Positions 45,510 to 53,662 of a DNA stretch of 64,000 bases are shown in pieces. Source of the DNA: CAWCTD01 sp963798455 (lineage in GTDB: Bacteria; Acidobacteriota; Terriglobia; Bryobacterales; Bryobacteraceae); contig CAWCTD010000003.1 in assembly GCA_963798455.1 (NCBI GenBank), positions 682,001 to 746,000 of the forward strand, given 5' to 3'. Every line of letters starts with the position of its first letter. The first letter of the stretch is position 1. The notes beneath the pieces are model-generated. The model was not told where the DNA came from. It worked only from the letters and a program-made list of their open reading frames with translations, and did not search any database. The translations under genes were made by a program, and so were the position numbers.

Positions 45510-47011
45510 GAGCGCGTTCCTGGAATAGGAGCCGACATGGGCGCCGCGACCCGTCTGCGCGGCGGAGCCCGCTTGGTGGGCTGAAGCCGTCGCGGGATAT
45601 CTGCCTGGAGTTGCAGGACCACACCTGCGTCAGACGATCCGCCGTCGAATTTTTCGGCACTAAGGGAAGCATTGATCCTAAGGCTCAGGCTGCCCGTCTT
45701 GCGGATCAGTTCCTCACGCAGAACCGCGCCATCTTGGAGACTCTGCACGTGACCATTCGGCGCGATTACGACGGCAGCGACGTTCTACTGCTGGTCGAGT
45801 CGGGCAGTGCCGTGGGTGCCGTGCCGTTGCTCTCACCATACACCTCGAAACCCGATTACGGTCTGGTGGTCCAACCGAGATTCCCCTGGCCTGGCATCGG
45901 ACCGATGCTCGCCGAGATGGGCTGGCTGGTCAGTCCCACTCCCCTCCGCTTGCCTCTACTGAAGCGCTCGGAGCGCCGGGTGCCACCGTGGGTGCTATCG
46001 TTCATGGTGCTCGCCAGATTGAATGCCTTGCTCGACAGGTTAGATAGGCGCTTCGAGTTGACGGTGGAAGACCAAAAGGCACCCAAGGGGACGGTCTATT
46101 GGGCTCAATATGCCAGCCGCAATATGGCGCGTGGTCAGTTCCTCTCCGTGCCTTGTAGATTCCCCGACCTCCAAGATGACAGGTCCTTGAAGGGCGCGAT
46201 CCGCTTCGCTGCCGAGCGGCAACTACGATCGCTGGAGACTCAGCGCGAGCAGGGCACATTCGTTCACCGGCTGATTGGATTTGCAGAGTGCCTCCTGCTC
46301 CGAGTTCGGAGTGTCCACACCTGTCGGCCGAGCCCGCAGGATATCGTAGGGTGGCTGCGCAGACCGTTGCGTACGGAGACGTTTTTTGAAGGTCTCCAGG
46401 CAATCGATTGGACAGTGGAAGAGCGAGGCATGGCGGGCCTGAGCGACTTGGAGGGCATTCCTTGGACAATGCCGATGGAGGTCTTCTTCGAAGCCTGGGT
46501 GGAGACGGTGCTACGCGCTGTTGCCGTTCAGACGGGTGGGCACGTGAAGGTCGGACGCAAACGTGAAACAACCTCGCCGATCGCATGGGAACCACCCTAC
46601 CTAGGTTCCCAGAAGTCGCTGGTACCAGACTTCATCTTGGAGCGCGAAGGCCATACATTCATCTTCGACGCGAAGTACAAGAGGCATTGGGAAGAGCTAC
46701 AGGAAGGTTCGTGGGGCGCGCTCGAGGAACAACTCAGAGAAGCGCATCGCCAGGATCTCCTTCAAGTTCTTGCCTATGCGAACCTGGCTGAGGCACGACT
46801 TGTGGTCTGCTGCCTCGTCTATCCCTGTTCGCAGGCGACGTGGGAGTCCCTGAGGAGCCGAGGCAGGTTGTTTCACAAAGCGGAACTGCCAAACCGGTCC
46901 CGAAGGATTCAAGTCTGGCTCACAGCCGTGCCCATGTCAGCCTCGGTCGAGCAGACGGCCGTGCCACTTATCGAGCAGGTACGGAGCATGGCTGAGCCCA
47001 CTCCGCTGTGA
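45506..47011 (+). CDS. McrC-like restriction nuclease
   Basis: A 501-residue partner of the McrB-like NTPase. The C-terminal PD-(D/E)xK nuclease core is visible: LVPDFILEREGHTFIFDAKYKRHW, with Asp at about 374 and the Asp-x-Lys at about 387-389. The central region (150-350) has the helical pattern of LlaJI/McrC-type subunits (LARLNALLDRLDRRFELTV). The GTG start overlaps the mcrB stop. Together the two would cut DNA, modified or unmodified; no methyltransferase gene is nearby. Confidence 0.85.
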   Translation: MRARSWNRSRHGRRDPSARRSPLGGLKPSRDICLELQDHTCVRRSAVEFFGTKGSIDPKAQAARLADQFLTQNRAILETLHVTIRRDYDGSDVLLLVESGSAVGAVPLLSPYTSKPDYGLVVQPRFPWPGIGPMLAEMGWLVSPTPLRLPLLKRSERRVPPWVLSFMVLARLNALLDRLDRRFELTVEDQKAPKGTVYWAQYASRNMARGQFLSVPCRFPDLQDDRSLKGAIRFAAERQLRSLETQREQGTFVHRLIGFAECLLLRVRSVHTCRPSPQDIVGWLRRPLRTETFFEGLQAIDWTVEERGMAGLSDLEGIPWTMPMEVFFEAWVETVLRAVAVQTGGHVKVGRKRETTSPIAWEPPYLGSQKSLVPDFILEREGHTFIFDAKYKRHWEELQEGSWGALEEQLREAHRQDLLQVLAYANLAEARLVVCCLVYPCSQATWESLRSRGRLFHKAELPNRSRRIQVWLTAVPMSASVEQTAVPLIEQVRSMAEPTPL

Positions 47012-47063
47012 ACGTACAACGCGCATTTGTGAGGCCGCCGCAGCACTCCGCCCGGCGTCGCGG

Positions 47064-47105
47064 TACAATCACAGCCATGTCGAGGAAACTGTTGCTACCG
47101 TTGAT
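47064..47105. repeat. Copy of the 5' start of the DUF885 gene
   Basis: These 42 bases match 47949-47990 with a single mismatch. They include the TACAAT -10-like hexamer, the ATG and about nine codons. Here they supply the promoter and start of the DUF4928-like gene. Confidence 0.85.
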
Positions 47106-47706
47106 TGGAGCTCTGCAGCGCGTCCTCATCGAGAAGGTCCGAGAATGGCACAACCGGCAGCGGCTCACCTTCGCGTTCGATCCTTCAAAGAGTACTTGGC
47201 AGACTGTACGGGAGATTTTGGAAAACGCGCGTGAAACTGGCAAGGAGGGCCCGGTCGCACAGTACCTGGTGGGTGCCAAGCTCCAGTTGCGGTACCCCGA
47301 CACGCAGGTTGACAACTATTCGTGCAGCACTTCCGATGTTCAGCAAGACCGGTCTGGCGATTTTGTGCTTGGTGACACCGCGTTCCATGTCACCGTGTCT
47401 CCTATGCCCGGCCATTACGAGAAGTGCCGGGAAAATCTGAGAGATAACCGCAGAGTCTACCTCATAGTACCGGATCGCCTAGTTGCGGGTGCGCGGCAGA
47501 ACGCGGAGGTCGTCGGACCTGGCAGCATCTTCGTCGACTCAGTTGAGGCGTTCGTCGGCGGCAATGTTGACCAGATGTCAGCGTTCAGCCGTAGCAGCAT
47601 CCCTCAGCAGTTTCGCCTCCTGCTAGAGACCTACAATCGCCGCGTCAACAACGTCGAAACCAACAAGTCGATGCTGATCCAGATCCCGCCAGCTCTCGCC
47701 ACCTGA
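47077..47706 (+). CDS. Truncated DUF4928-like protein with a captured start
   Basis: A 209-residue protein. From about residue 18 (KVREWHNRQRLTFAFDPSKS, TWQTVREILENARETGKEGP, VAQYLVGAKLQLRYP, DFVLGDTAFHVTVSPM) it matches my memory of the C-terminal two thirds of DUF4928 proteins, which accompany restriction-modification systems with cytosine methyltransferases. Its first ~10 codons (MSRKLLLPLI) are a copy of the DUF885 lipoprotein start (MSGKLLLPLI), so the native N-terminus was lost and a foreign promoter and start were captured. An upstream in-frame start at 47008 also exists. Function unknown; possibly specificity or regulation of the restriction module. Confidence 0.65.
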   Translation: MSRKLLLPLIGALQRVLIEKVREWHNRQRLTFAFDPSKSTWQTVREILENARETGKEGPVAQYLVGAKLQLRYPDTQVDNYSCSTSDVQQDRSGDFVLGDTAFHVTVSPMPGHYEKCRENLRDNRRVYLIVPDRLVAGARQNAEVVGPGSIFVDSVEAFVGGNVDQMSAFSRSSIPQQFRLLLETYNRRVNNVETNKSMLIQIPPALAT

Positions 47707-47722
47707 ACTTGGAATCAGGCCC

Positions 47723-47914
47723 CTGGTCCAGCGCAACGAAGGCGTCGCGTTTCTGCCCAGGATGTGCGTGGAGCAGGAACTGGAGCAGGGGACGCTGTGT
47801 GAAGTGGGAGTGGAGGAACTGCACGTCGAGCGCAAGATCCGGCTGGTCTATCCCGCCCGCCGCGCCCTCAGCCACGCCGCCAAGGCCTTCCTGGAGGTCA
47901 TCCAAGGGAAGTAG
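47723..47914 (+). pseudogene. Duplicate of the lysR 3' end
   Basis: 192 bases match 43330-43521 with 8 differences (about 96%), and both copies end in the same stop codon. Several of the differences are silent, as expected for a copy that diverged while coding. It has no start of its own. With the intact lysR it brackets the Mcr island (43522-47722). Confidence 0.92.
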
Positions 47915-47961
47915 GGGCCGGGCATGCCCGGCCCGAAGCCCGCCGCGCTACAATCACAGCC

Positions 47962-49719
47962 ATGTCGGGGAAACTGTTGCTACCGTTGATCATGGTCCTT
48001 GCCGCAGGTTGCAGCCGCAAGCCTCCGGAGAGCCTGGCCCAGTTGCGCGACGAGTTCGTGTACGAGCTGCTTGCGTTCTCGCCCACCACGGCGACCCAGG
48101 TCGGATACCACCAGCACAAAGGCGTAAACCTGGATTCGCAACTGGACAACCTCAGCCAGGCGGAACTGGACCGTCAGCGCCAGTTCTACCGCCAGTTCCG
48201 CCAGCGGCTCACCCAAGCCGTCAAACCAGAGGAACTCTCGGCCGAGGACCGCGCCGATTATGACCTCATCAGCGATCAGATCTCGCTCCAGTTGCTCGAA
48301 CTGGACGAGATCCAGAACTGGCGGCACAACCCGACCGTCTACGTGGAGCTGATAGGCAACGCCCTGTTCAGCCCCTCGGTCCTGGAATACGCGCCCAAGC
48401 CGGACAGGTACCGCCAGATCATCTCCCGGATGGAGAAGATCCCCATCTTGCTTGACCAGGCCAAGCAGAACCTGACAAGCGTGCCGGCGATCTGGCAAAC
48501 CGTGGCCAGGCAGGAGAACGACGGCAATATCGGCCTTATCGACAAGGCCCTGCGCGAAGGCGCTCCGGCGGAACTCAAGGCGGACTTCGACAAAGCGGCC
48601 GCAACGGCGCTCGCGGCGCTGCGCTCGTTCAACGACTACATGAAGAACGAGCTTTCCAAGCAGCCAGGCGACTGGCGGCTGGGGAAGGACAAGTACGCCA
48701 AGAAATTCCGCTACGTCATCCAGAGCGACCAGACGCCCGACCAAGTGCTGGCCGCCGCCGAGCAAGAGCTGAAGACGGTCCGCAAACAGATGTTTGACCT
48801 CGCCCTGCCCTTGCACCACAAGATGTACCCGTCGCACCGGGACCCGGTGGATCTTAACCTGATCGTGGGCGAAACCCTGGCCAGGATCGCCGAGAAGCAC
48901 GCCACGCCCGACACCTACTTCGCCGACGCCCGCCGCGACCTGAAGGAGGTCACGGACTTCGTGCGCGACAAGAACCTGGTGCCCCTTCCGAAGGGTGGCA
49001 ACCTCGATGTCATCCAGACGCCGGAGTTCATGCGCGGGATTTATGCCGTGGGAGGTTTTGTGCCGGCTCCGGCGCTGGAGCCGCAACTGGGGGCTTTCTA
49101 CTGGCTGACGCCGATTCCGAAGAGCTGGCCTCGCCAGCGGGTCGACTCCAAGCTGCGCGAGTACAATTTCTACAGCCTCAAGCTGCTCACGATACACGAG
49201 GCCATGCCCGGCCACTATTTGCAGTTCGAGTACGCCAACCAGGTCCAGCCACAGGGGCGCCGCGTGTTGCGCGCCGTCTTCGGGAACGGGGCTTACGTCG
49301 AGGGCTGGGCCACGTACGCCACCGAGATGATGTTGGACGAGGGGTACCTGGACAGCAGCCCCGAGCTGCGGCTTACGTTCCTCAAGCAAATGTTGCGTGC
49401 GCTGGCCAACACGATCCTGGACGTCCGGCTCCAGACCATGGGCATGACCGACCAGGAAGCCATGGACCTGATGCTGAAGCAGACCTTCCAGGAGAACGAA
49501 GAGGCGACGGCGAAGTTGCAGAGGGCCAAGCTGTCCTCGTGCCAGTTGCCGACCTACTTCATGGGCTGGCGCGACTGGCGCCGGGTACGCGACCAGTACA
49601 AGCAGGCCAAGGGCGCGGCCTTCCAGCTTTCGGAATTCCACCGCCAGGCCCTCACGCCCGGCGCCGTCTCCCTGCCCGCCCTGGCCCGCATCCTGACCGG
49701 AAAGCCGCTGGGGGAGTGA
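47962..49719 (+). CDS. DUF885 family lipoprotein, probable metallopeptidase
   Basis: A 585-residue protein with a lipoprotein signal (MSGKLLLPLIMVLAAGC, lipobox LAAGC, lipidated Cys 17), so it is anchored to a membrane facing the periplasm. The DUF885 domain carries the zinc-type motif HEAMPGHYLQFEY at about 413 and the second metal region EGWATYATEMMLDEGY. Peptidase activity is expected but substrates are unknown. The ATG lies 7 bases after TACAAT (47949-47954). The start region is duplicated at 47064-47105. Confidence 0.92.
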   Translation: MSGKLLLPLIMVLAAGCSRKPPESLAQLRDEFVYELLAFSPTTATQVGYHQHKGVNLDSQLDNLSQAELDRQRQFYRQFRQRLTQAVKPEELSAEDRADYDLISDQISLQLLELDEIQNWRHNPTVYVELIGNALFSPSVLEYAPKPDRYRQIISRMEKIPILLDQAKQNLTSVPAIWQTVARQENDGNIGLIDKALREGAPAELKADFDKAAATALAALRSFNDYMKNELSKQPGDWRLGKDKYAKKFRYVIQSDQTPDQVLAAAEQELKTVRKQMFDLALPLHHKMYPSHRDPVDLNLIVGETLARIAEKHATPDTYFADARRDLKEVTDFVRDKNLVPLPKGGNLDVIQTPEFMRGIYAVGGFVPAPALEPQLGAFYWLTPIPKSWPRQRVDSKLREYNFYSLKLLTIHEAMPGHYLQFEYANQVQPQGRRVLRAVFGNGAYVEGWATYATEMMLDEGYLDSSPELRLTFLKQMLRALANTILDVRLQTMGMTDQEAMDLMLKQTFQENEEATAKLQRAKLSSCQLPTYFMGWRDWRRVRDQYKQAKGAAFQLSEFHRQALTPGAVSLPALARILTGKPLGE

Positions 49720-49764
49720 AGTCCGCGCCATCGGGGAAGATTCCGGCAGCCGTGCCGGCGCGGG

Positions 49765-49786
49765 GTATATACTGAGGGTGTATACT
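49765..49786 (+). promoter_or_regulatory. Candidate vapBC operator/promoter
   Basis: Two spaced palindromic boxes, GTATATAC (49765-49772) and GTATAC (49780-49785), each followed by TGA. TATACT at 49781-49786 is a good -10, ending 6 bases before the ATG at 49793. VapB-type antitoxins usually bind such paired repeats to repress their own operon. Confidence 0.5.
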
Positions 49787-49792
49787 GAATCT

Positions 49793-50023
49793 ATGGTGAT
49801 GACCAGAGTCTTCCGCAGCGGGAATTCGCAGGCGGTGCGGATCCCACGCGAGTTTCAACTGGACACCAACGCTGTCGAGATCCTGCGGCGCGGCGACGAA
49901 GTCGTGCTGCGCAAACCGCGGCGGGATCTCAGCCGTGCGTTCGATCTGCTCACGTCCCTGTCCGGCGACTTCTTTCGGGGGGGCCGCAGGCAGCCGAGAG
50001 CACAGGGGAGAGCCGCGCTTTGA
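49793..50023 (+). CDS. vapB: VapB-type antitoxin (SpoVT/AbrB fold)
   Basis: A 76-residue antitoxin. The AbrB-like DNA-binding domain is TRVFRSGNSQAVRIPREFQL, then EILRRGDEVVLRKPR, and the C-terminal tail (AFDLLTSLSGDFFRGGRRQP) would bind the toxin. The start at 49793 fits the -10 spacing; in-frame starts at 49778 and 49799 are alternatives. It overlaps vapC (TTGA at 50020-50023). A run of seven G (49977-49983) in the tail is a possible error site, but the frame looks right. Confidence 0.88.
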   Translation: MVMTRVFRSGNSQAVRIPREFQLDTNAVEILRRGDEVVLRKPRRDLSRAFDLLTSLSGDFFRGGRRQPRAQGRAAL

Positions 50024-50433
50024 TCCGGTATCTGCTCGACACGAACATTTGCATCTACGTCGCCAAACGCAAGCCGCAGAGTGTGCTCTCCCGCCTGCGG
50101 GAGCTGAAGCCGGGCGATGTCGGGATGTCCGTTATCACGTACCTTGAACTGGCGTACGGCGCCCTGAAGAGCCTCCAGCCCGACCGGAATCTGGCCAAGA
50201 TCGATGAATTGCGAACGGTCATTCCGGTGGAACCGCTGGAGTCCGGCGCCGCCATCCACTATGGCCAGATCCGCTCCCGACTCGAACGGGAGGGACGGCC
50301 CATTGGCGCATACGACCTCCTGATTGCAGCCCATGCGTTGAGCCTGGGGGTCGTACTTGTGACCAACAATACACGCGAATTCAAGCGGATTCCGGAACTT
50401 CGCTTGGAGAATTGGGTGGCCCTGGAGGCATAG
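50020..50433 (+). CDS. vapC: VapC-type PIN-domain ribonuclease toxin
   Basis: A 137-residue PIN toxin. Acidic catalytic residues are visible at LLDTNICIY (Asp 7), TYLELAYG (Glu), and PIGAYDLLIAAHAL (Asp), with the terminal VTNNTREFKRIPELRLENW. Such toxins cleave tRNA or rRNA. It starts at a TTG with GGGGAGA 8 bases upstream and overlaps the antitoxin stop. Confidence 0.92.
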   Translation: MIRYLLDTNICIYVAKRKPQSVLSRLRELKPGDVGMSVITYLELAYGALKSLQPDRNLAKIDELRTVIPVEPLESGAAIHYGQIRSRLEREGRPIGAYDLLIAAHALSLGVVLVTNNTREFKRIPELRLENWVALEA

Positions 50434-50467
50434 GGACGCCGGCGCCGGACGGACTCCCGGCCAGTCC

Positions 50468-51244
50468 CTACAGCTTCAGCAGCGCGCGCAGGCGCTTGGT
50501 CTGGACGCGGCTGACGGGGATCTCGGTCTGTTTCTTGTCGTCCATCCGGATCTGGTAGGTGGACTTGAACCAGGGAATGACTTCCTTGATCCGGTTGATG
50601 TTCACCAGATACGACCGGTGGACGCGCCAAAAAACCTCAGGGTCGAGGTTGGATTGGAGTTCCTCGATGGTGCGGTAGTTGGACTGGCCCTCTACCGACG
50701 TGGTCGCCATCGTGATCAGCCCGTTGTCGATGGTCGCGTAGATGACGTCCTGCGCATCCACGATGAAGCTGCGGTTGCCGCTTCTGACCAGCAACTTCGT
50801 CCTCTGGGGGTAGGCGCGAACGGACGCCGGCTCGGGCGTCTCCAGCTTCTGCTTCTCCTGGATAGCGCGCCGCGCCCGCTCGATGGTTTCCGAAAGCCGG
50901 TCCCTGTCCACCGGCTTCAGAAGGTAGTCCATGGCTTCCAGCCGGAAGGCCTCCACCGCATACAGGTCGTAGGCCGTGGCCAGGATAAAGTAGGGCAAGG
51001 GCAAGCCCATCTCGCGGGCCTTGCGGATGACCCCCAGGCCGTCCATACCGGGCATCTGAACGTCCAGAAACGCCAGGTCAGGCTCGAACTTCTCGATCAG
51101 GCGCAGGGCTTCCAGACCGTTATTGCCCGTGCCAATCACCTCGATGTCCGGGAACTCTTTGAGGAGAAACGACAACTCGTCGCAGGCCAACTGCTCGTCG
51201 TCGACGATAATTGCTCCCAGGGTCGCCGTCGCGCGATCTGCCAC
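50468..51244 (-). CDS. LytTR-family response regulator
   Basis: A 258-residue two-domain regulator. The receiver domain (about 8-125) has the acidic pair VDDE, the phosphorylation Asp 61 in AFLDVQMPGMDG and the Lys in YLLKPVD. The LytTR DNA-binding domain (about 150-255) has KLLVRSGNRSFIVDAQDVIYA, FWRVHRSYLVNINRIKEV and IPVSRVQTKRLRALL. No histidine kinase is adjacent. It starts at GTG 51244, 9 bases after TATACT on the minus strand. Confidence 0.94.
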   Translation of the reverse strand: MADRATATLGAIIVDDEQLACDELSFLLKEFPDIEVIGTGNNGLEALRLIEKFEPDLAFLDVQMPGMDGLGVIRKAREMGLPLPYFILATAYDLYAVEAFRLEAMDYLLKPVDRDRLSETIERARRAIQEKQKLETPEPASVRAYPQRTKLLVRSGNRSFIVDAQDVIYATIDNGLITMATTSVEGQSNYRTIEELQSNLDPEVFWRVHRSYLVNINRIKEVIPWFKSTYQIRMDDKKQTEIPVSRVQTKRLRALLKL

Positions 51245-51313
51245 GAGAATGGTAGTATAGCATTACGCCATCGGACACTTCAGCCCGTTGACAGAGCAAG
51301 GAGAAACAGGCAA

Positions 51314-52633
51314 TTGGCAACCAAGGACAATGTGAAGATCTCCCCGCCTGAAGGAAAGCTCGGCGTGCTGATTCCCGGCATGGGCGCCGTAACGTCGACC
51401 TTCATCGCGGGGGTCGAGGCCATCAAGGCCGGCTGGGCTAAACCCATTGGCTCCCTGACCCAGATGGCTACCATACGTCTCGGCAAACGGACCGACGGCA
51501 AGAGCCCCAAGATCAAGGACTTCGTACCGCTGGCTGGTTTGGAGGATCTGGTCATCGGAGGGTGGGACATCTTCGAAGACAACGTCTACGAGGCAGCTTT
51601 GAAGGCGGGCGTCCTCGACAAGGCGGACCTGGAAAAGGTGAAGGAACCCCTTTCCGCGATCAAACCGATGAAGGCGGTGTTCGATCCCGAGTATGTGCGG
51701 CGCATCAGCGGGCCGAACGTGAAGCAGGGCGGCTCAAAGATGGACAAGGCTCAGGCCATCATGGAAGACATACGGAACTTCCAGAAGGCAACCGGGGTCT
51801 CGCGCACGGTCATGATCTGGTGCGGCTCGACCGAAGTGCACCACAAGCCCACCGAGGTCCACCAGTCGTTGAAGAACTTCGAGCGCGGGCTCCAGCAGAA
51901 CGACCCCGGCATCGCCCCCAGTCAGGTGTATGCCTATGCCGCCTTGAAGCTGGGCGTCCCCCACGCCAACGGGGCGCCGAACCTCACTACCGACGTCCCG
52001 GCGTTCAGCGAGCTAGCCAGGGAAACGCAGGCTCCTATTTGCGGCAAGGACTTCAAGACCGGCCAGACATTGATGAAGACCATCGTGTCCCCCGGCCTGA
52101 AGGCCCGCATGTTGGGGCTGAAGGGCTGGTATTCCACCAACATCCTCGGCAACCGCGACGGCGAAGTCCTGGACGATCCGAGCGCCTTCAAGACCAAGGA
52201 AGAAACCAAGCTCTCGGTCCTCGAGTACATCCTCCAGCCGGACATGTACCCGGACCTCTACAAGGATTTCTACCACATGGTCCGGATCAACTACTATCCG
52301 CCGCGGGGCGACGCCAAGGAAGGCTGGGACAACATCGACATCTTCGGGTGGCTGGGCTACCCCATGCAGATCAAGATCGATTTCCTGTGCCGGGATTCGA
52401 TCCTTGCCGCCCCCCTCGTTCTTGATCTGGTGCTGTTCCTGGACCTCGCCCAGCGAGCCGGGATGAAGGGCATCCAGGAGTGGCTCAGTTTCTACTTCAA
52501 GGGCCCCATGACCGCGCCGGGGCTCTACCCCGAGCACGACATCTTCATTCAGTTGATGAAGCTCAAGAACACGTTGCGGTGGATGCGCGGCGAGGGCATG
52601 ATTACCCACCTCGGGCTGGAGTACTACGACTAG
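51314..52633 (+). CDS. myo-Inositol-1-phosphate synthase
   Basis: Converts glucose 6-phosphate to inositol 1-phosphate using bound NAD. It has 439 residues. The N-terminal Rossmann motif is VLIPGMGAVTSTFIAGVEAI; the conserved core includes VGGWDIFEDN (seen as IGGWDIFEDN), CGKDFKTGQTLMKTIVSPGL, WYSTNILGNRDGEVL and PMQIKIDFLCRDSILAAPLVLD. The TTG start at 51314 is fixed by AAGGAG at 51298-51303. Products could be inositol lipids or inositol-based solutes. An SDR-type epimerase gene follows after 30 bases. Confidence 0.95.
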   Translation: MATKDNVKISPPEGKLGVLIPGMGAVTSTFIAGVEAIKAGWAKPIGSLTQMATIRLGKRTDGKSPKIKDFVPLAGLEDLVIGGWDIFEDNVYEAALKAGVLDKADLEKVKEPLSAIKPMKAVFDPEYVRRISGPNVKQGGSKMDKAQAIMEDIRNFQKATGVSRTVMIWCGSTEVHHKPTEVHQSLKNFERGLQQNDPGIAPSQVYAYAALKLGVPHANGAPNLTTDVPAFSELARETQAPICGKDFKTGQTLMKTIVSPGLKARMLGLKGWYSTNILGNRDGEVLDDPSAFKTKEETKLSVLEYILQPDMYPDLYKDFYHMVRINYYPPRGDAKEGWDNIDIFGWLGYPMQIKIDFLCRDSILAAPLVLDLVLFLDLAQRAGMKGIQEWLSFYFKGPMTAPGLYPEHDIFIQLMKLKNTLRWMRGEGMITHLGLEYYD

Positions 52634-52663
52634 CTCGTCAGGCATCCCCGTCTCGCGAAGACG

Positions 52664-53656
52664 ATGAACGCTCTGGTAATCGGAGGAACGCTCTTTATCG
52701 GGCGCCTGTTGGTGGCAAGCCTGTTGAAGGCAGGCCACCGGGTGACGGTACTGCATCGCAAGACCGGCCACGATCTCGGCAAGCGAGTGTCGGAGATCGT
52801 GGCCGATCGCAACGACCCGGCCGCGATGCGCCAGGCGCTCGATGGCGGCCGCTTCGATGTGGTCTTCGATCACGTGTATGACTGGGAGCGCGGCACTACC
52901 GCTCTCCAGGTGGAAGGCTCCGCGCGCGCCTGCGGCGACCATCTCCGGCGATACGTCTTCATGTCCAGCGTCGCGGCTTACGGGGACGGGCTGAATCACC
53001 ACGAAGGCGATGCGCTGGCGCCCGACGATCACCAGGACCCTTACACCCGCAACAAGGCCATGAGCGAGCGCTCCCTGTTCCGGCTCCACCAGCGCAACGG
53101 CTTCCCCGTGGTCACACTCCGGCCCCCGTTCGTCTATGGGCCGGGGAACCCTTTCTATCGCGAGGCCTTCTTTTGGGACCGTCTGCGCGACAAGCGGCCC
53201 ATTATCATGCCGGGTGACGGCCGCCGCCTGATGCAGTTCGTCTATGTAAAGGATCTGGTGTGGGCCTGCCTGCGGGCCATGGAAGAGCCCGCCGCCGTGG
53301 GACACGCCTTCAACATCGCTAACATGCGGCCGGTCACCCAGACCGAGGCGGTGGAGGCATTTGCCACGGTCGCCTCAAAAAAAGTCGAAACCGTGCGCGT
53401 CCCGAGGGAGCGTATCCTGCGGGCAGGCGGCCACCCCATGGGGCCGCGCCTGTATTTCGGGCTGTACTTCGACCTGCCGCCCATCACCCAGGTGGTCAGC
53501 AAAGCGCAAAGGGTTCTGGCCTTCCGGCCTACCGATTTTTCCTTGGGCCTCAAGGAGACCTACCGGTGGTACCTGCGGCATCGCGATCATAAGCCGGTTG
53601 ACTATTCCTTTGAGGACTGCCTGCTTGGCAAGGCTGCCTCCGCTGCTGCGAGCTGA
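52664..53656 (+). CDS. NAD-dependent epimerase/dehydratase (extended SDR)
   Basis: A 330-residue sugar-nucleotide-type SDR. It has the variant NAD motif GGTLFIGRLL, FMSSVAAYG, the catalytic Tyr-x-x-x-Lys as YTRNKAMSE, and RPPFVYGPGNPFYREAFFWDRL. The substrate is unknown. It follows inositol-phosphate synthase by 30 bases, and converges with the deacetylase gene, with 6 bases between the stops. Confidence 0.9.
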   Translation: MNALVIGGTLFIGRLLVASLLKAGHRVTVLHRKTGHDLGKRVSEIVADRNDPAAMRQALDGGRFDVVFDHVYDWERGTTALQVEGSARACGDHLRRYVFMSSVAAYGDGLNHHEGDALAPDDHQDPYTRNKAMSERSLFRLHQRNGFPVVTLRPPFVYGPGNPFYREAFFWDRLRDKRPIIMPGDGRRLMQFVYVKDLVWACLRAMEEPAAVGHAFNIANMRPVTQTEAVEAFATVASKKVETVRVPRERILRAGGHPMGPRLYFGLYFDLPPITQVVSKAQRVLAFRPTDFSLGLKETYRWYLRHRDHKPVDYSFEDCLLGKAASAAAS

Positions 53657-53662
53657 GGCCGG

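Noticed and set aside
47733..47914. A separate small regulator gene
   Set aside because: It is the 3' end of lysR only, with no helix-turn-helix and no start; it is a duplicate fragment.
49921..50023. Frameshift in vapB at the run of seven G
   Set aside because: The tail reads sensibly in the given frame and the stop overlaps the vapC start as expected for such pairs.
50618..51313. Upstream extension of the inositol-phosphate synthase frame
   Set aside because: It is antisense to the LytTR regulator. The TTG at 51314 with AAGGAG fits the family N-terminus.
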